From Actinomycetota bacterium (GTDB lineage: Bacteria > Actinomycetota > Actinomycetes > Streptosporangiales > Streptosporangiaceae): 64,000 bases of DNA. The stretch is from assembly GCA_027313705.1 (NCBI GenBank), contig DAHVDE010000014.1:1-64000 (forward strand). Reading direction: 5' to 3'. Of the stretch, positions 61,638 to 64,000 are shown piece after piece (within the stretch, counting starts at the first letter, position 1; the number at the start of each line of letters is the position of its first letter). A model generated the notes under the pieces. It saw only the letters and a list, made by a program, of their open reading frames with translations, was not told where the DNA came from and did no database searches. The position numbers were made by a program, and so were the translations under genes.

Positions 61638-62387
61638 ATGGGACGTCGGATCTGGCCGGGCGGCCAGCCTGGCATGCTCGCCCTGTGGAGTGCGCCCAGG
61701 TGCCGGTCGACGGCCTTCGCGCGGATGATCGCCGAGCGCGGCGACTTCACCACCTTGCACGAGCCGTTCTCGCACCTGAAAAACTTCGGCGTGACGCAGG
61801 TTGGTGACGTGGCCGCGCAGGACGAACCCGAGCTGATCGCGGCGATCCGCTCGCTGGCTGACGGCGGGCCGGTGTTCTTCAAGGACACGACCGACTACCA
61901 TTACCCCGGCCTGCTCGCGGACGATGCCTTCTTGTCCGGCGCCTCGCACACCTTCATCGTCAGGCATCCGGCCGCCGCCATTGCCTCGCATTACGCGCTG
62001 AACCCGGCGCTGCGGCTGGACGAGATCGGATTTGCCTGGCTGGCCGAGATCTTCGCCGCGGTCAAGGCGGCCAGCGGCACTGTGCCCGTCGTGGTCGACT
62101 CTGACCTGCTGATACAGCAGCCATTCGAGGTCATCACGGCCTATTGCGAGGCGGTCGGCATGCCCTTCGTCCCGGCCGCCTTGCGCTGGACGCCTGGGAT
62201 GCAGACGGAGTGGCAGCGGACCAGCCGCTGGCATGAGTCGACGAGCGGCACGACCGGCTTCGCTTCCCTGCCAGGTCATGACGAGGAAGCGTGCTCCCTG
62301 GTAACAGGTCACCCTGTGCTGGCCGGTTACCTCGAATACCACCTGCCGTTCTATGAGGAGCTGCGCCGGGCGGCGCTGCGCGTCTAA
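61638..62387 (+). CDS. Sulfotransferase-family protein (PAPS-dependent)
   Basis: 249 aa from ATG 61638 with GCGGAG 8 nt upstream. The 5'-phosphosulfate-binding loop is LWSAPRCRSTAFARMI near residue 17, followed by the catalytic-region HEPFSHL; the 3'-phosphate-binding segment is FIVRHPAAAIASHYAL near 106. It transfers sulfate from PAPS to a hydroxyl. It is divergent from the carrier operon. In vazabitide and azinomycin aziridine formation proceeds by loss of sulfate from a sulfated hydroxyl, so the likely target is the C7 hydroxyl of a DADH derivative. Substrate assignment is inference. Confidence 0.85.
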   Translation: MGRRIWPGGQPGMLALWSAPRCRSTAFARMIAERGDFTTLHEPFSHLKNFGVTQVGDVAAQDEPELIAAIRSLADGGPVFFKDTTDYHYPGLLADDAFLSGASHTFIVRHPAAAIASHYALNPALRLDEIGFAWLAEIFAAVKAASGTVPVVVDSDLLIQQPFEVITAYCEAVGMPFVPAALRWTPGMQTEWQRTSRWHESTSGTTGFASLPGHDEEACSLVTGHPVLAGYLEYHLPFYEELRRAALRV

Positions 62388-62415
62388 CAGCACCGCGTCT
62401 CACAGCACCGCGTCT
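62388..62415 (+). repeat. Short tandem repeat after the sulfotransferase gene
   Basis: CAGCACCGCGTCT occurs at 62388-62400 and 62403-62415 (15-bp period), directly after the TAA. A third, partial copy (GCGCGTCTAA) overlaps the stop codon. No function evident; 62416-62676 shows no gene. Confidence 0.6.
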
Positions 62416-62676
62416 GGCGGAACCGGTACCCGGTGGCGGCCAGGTGGCAGGCTTGCCGTGCTAAAAGACCGGGTAAATGCGGTAGTTACCGCGCCAGCCT
62501 GGCGTCAGCGAGGCGATTACCCGGCGCTTTAAAGCTAAGCGAAATACGGGCCATGCTTTTCACGGCCGTGCGGACGCCTATCGCTGTCAGGTCGCCCTAT
62601 CCTGCCCGGGAAGTCGCGATAACCGCCCCGATCAAGTGGCTGAATTTTCCAGGCGCGCTTCGCACGGGAGGTCAGC

Positions 62677-64000
62677 ATGAGCAGTGCCCGCGAGCAGGTT
62701 CAGGCCGGGAGCGATGCCAGCCGCAGCGCGATGTCGGCGTCGCAGCTGGCGATCTGGCTCGCCGATCGCGCGTTCGTCGGCGGTGCCGCCTACAACCTGG
62801 GCTGGATGATCGACCTGGATGGCAGCCTCGATGCCGATGCGCTCGGGCTGGCGCTCGGGGCGGTGACGGCCAGGCACGAGGCGCTCCGCATGGCGGTGCT
62901 CGAGGTCGACGGGCAGTTCATGATCAGGACGGACCCGCCGAGACCGGACGCGGAGTTCAAGCTCGCCGTGGTCGACGTGCCTGAAGCGGAGGCGGACGCG
63001 CTGGCCAAGGCCGTCGTGGTCCGGCCGTTCGACCCGGACGCGGCGCCGCTTTGGCGAGCCGAGCTGCACCGGCTGGGACCGCGAAGGCACCGGCTCGTCT
63101 TCGTCGCGCATCACGTGATCGCCGACACGGCGACGGTTGCCCTCGTGCTCGCCGACATCGCGGCGGCTTACCGGCCAGGGGAGCGGCACCCTGCCCGCCT
63201 GCCTGTGGCCAGGGCGTTCACCGAGTACATCGCCTGGGAGCGTGACTTCGCCGGCCGCCATGACGGCGCCGTCGCTATCGCGTACCTGACCGGGCAGGTC
63301 AGCGAGGTGCCGCCGCTTGAGTTGCCTGCCGACCGTCCGCGCAATCCCGAGTCGGCCAGGCCAGGCGCGATCTTGCGGTGCAGCATCGCCGCGGCCGACG
63401 CGGACTCGCTCAGGGAACTCGCCCGCAGGCAAGGAGCCACCTTGCAGCACGTGCTGCTTGCCTGCTACGCGACGATGCTGCACAGGTTCACGGGCCGGGA
63501 TGAGCTGCTCGTGGGTGTCCCTGTCTCGCTCAGGCGCGGTGGCTGGGCCGACTGCGCCGGGTTGTTCGTCAACACCGTGCCGATCCGGGTCAGCCTGCGG
63601 GATAACCCGCAACTGCGCGACCTGGTCTCCCAGGTCCGCAGCACCGTATTCGCGGCCATCGGCGCCGCGCCTGCGCCGATCACCGAGGTCGTGGCGGCGG
63701 CGCGCAGGCTGCCAGGACACGCCGGCCCGCTGTACCAGGCCACGTTCGGCCTGACCCCACGCGCCAGGATCGGCCTTCACCTGCCGCAGGTCAGGGCCGA
63801 GATTCGCGGTGTCTACCCGGACCAGGCCAAGTTCGATCTGCACCTCGAAGTCGCTGAGCACGGTCCTCAAGAGCCGCTGACCTGCGCGCTGGAGTACGAC
63901 GCCGACCTGTTCGAAGCGGCGACGGCGCGGCGGTTCGCCGACGGGTTCGCCGCGATCGCCAGGGCTGCCTGCCGCTCACCCGAGCAGGTAGTCGGCGCGA
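62677..64000 (+). CDS. Nonribosomal peptide synthetase, condensation domain at N-terminus, runs off window
   Basis: The frame opens at ATG 62677 (GGGAGG 62666-62671) and has no stop before the window end, giving at least 441 aa. The condensation domain spans residues about 18-430: SASQLAIWLADRAFVGGAAY, active site AHHVIADTATVAL near 148 (HHxxxDT, final Gly replaced by Thr), LPADRPRNPE, and FTGRDELLVGVPVSLRRG near 270. An adenylation or other domain should follow. Fourth synthetase of the cluster, separated from the others by the operon and sulfotransferase, so the cluster extends beyond this window. Confidence 0.9.
   Translation, partial: MSSAREQVQAGSDASRSAMSASQLAIWLADRAFVGGAAYNLGWMIDLDGSLDADALGLALGAVTARHEALRMAVLEVDGQFMIRTDPPRPDAEFKLAVVDVPEAEADALAKAVVVRPFDPDAAPLWRAELHRLGPRRHRLVFVAHHVIADTATVALVLADIAAAYRPGERHPARLPVARAFTEYIAWERDFAGRHDGAVAIAYLTGQVSEVPPLELPADRPRNPESARPGAILRCSIAAADADSLRELARRQGATLQHVLLACYATMLHRFTGRDELLVGVPVSLRRGGWADCAGLFVNTVPIRVSLRDNPQLRDLVSQVRSTVFAAIGAAPAPITEVVAAARRLPGHAGPLYQATFGLTPRARIGLHLPQVRAEIRGVYPDQAKFDLHLEVAEHGPQEPLTCALEYDADLFEAATARRFADGFAAIARAACRSPEQVVGA

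Noticed and set aside
62388-62415. Direct repeat as an attachment site or CRISPR
   Set aside because: Only two full copies with 15-bp period and no spacers or integrase nearby.

Overview
The window is high-GC DNA from a filamentous actinomycete. The support is the codon bias, dense runs of genes overlapping as ATGA/GTGA, leaderless-looking starts, an EF-P loop of the NPGKGQAF type, and large families of TetR, MFS, NRPS and acyl-CoA dehydrogenase genes. I cannot name the genus. No rRNA, tRNA or CRISPR array was seen.

Layout. 1-6.5 kb: an aerobic phenylacetate catabolon (paaZABCDE) divergent from a PaaR-like TetR regulator with a recognisable 22-bp operator, preceded by a methyltransferase cut by the window edge. 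6.5-8.1 kb: efp and an RlmB/TrmH-type RNA methyltransferase. 8.1-8.4 kb: a truncated DUF262 gene. 8.5-20.6 kb: a TetR-controlled DHA2 efflux pump with twin operators, a secreted collagen-like protein, a Baeyer-Villiger-type monooxygenase, an SGNH lipoprotein, a small cytochrome b operon, a GT4 glycosyltransferase, a TspO-like protein and a DUF3068 protein. 20.6-23.6 kb: a gene graveyard (agmatinase, XRE regulator, inositol-monophosphatase-like, DUF2637 conjugation protein, beta-lactamase-family protein, all broken). It is followed by an apparently intact XhoI/PaeR7I-type restriction-modification pair (23.7-26.2 kb). 26.4-35.8 kb: a peptide-type ABC importer with a CocE-like hydrolase, an amidohydrolase and a TetR regulator.

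The second half (36.6-64 kb, running off the right edge) is a nonribosomal peptide cluster and the main point of interest. Two forward C-A-PCP synthetases (codes suggest Leu-like and Ser) are followed by an exporter and a LuxR-type regulator. Facing them is a 15.5-kb minus-strand operon of 14 tightly packed genes. In transcription order it encodes an unknown 205-aa protein, a BtrH-like 376-aa protein, a DegT-type aminotransferase, a split transketolase, a 54-aa LysW-like amino-group carrier protein (AmCP) ending in EDWGE, LysX-, LysY-, LysZ- and LysK-like enzymes, a third C-A-PCP synthetase, a thioesterase and two acyl-CoA dehydrogenases. A divergent sulfotransferase and the start of a fourth NRPS lie to the right.

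Working model (inference from family knowledge). Glutamate is loaded on the carrier, phosphorylated and reduced to a semialdehyde. It is extended by two carbons by the transketolase, aminated, and released as 2,6-diamino-5,7-dihydroxyheptanoate (DADH). This is the chemistry known for vazabitide A and related to azinomycin and ficellomycin. The sulfotransferase plus the 376/205-aa pair would then supply a sulfated intermediate and close an aziridine (1-azabicyclo[3.1.0]hexane). The NRPSs would place this unit in a peptide containing Ser and probably a Leu-like residue. The combination with three or more NRPS modules and an acyl-CoA dehydrogenase pair suggests a product distinct from the known ones.
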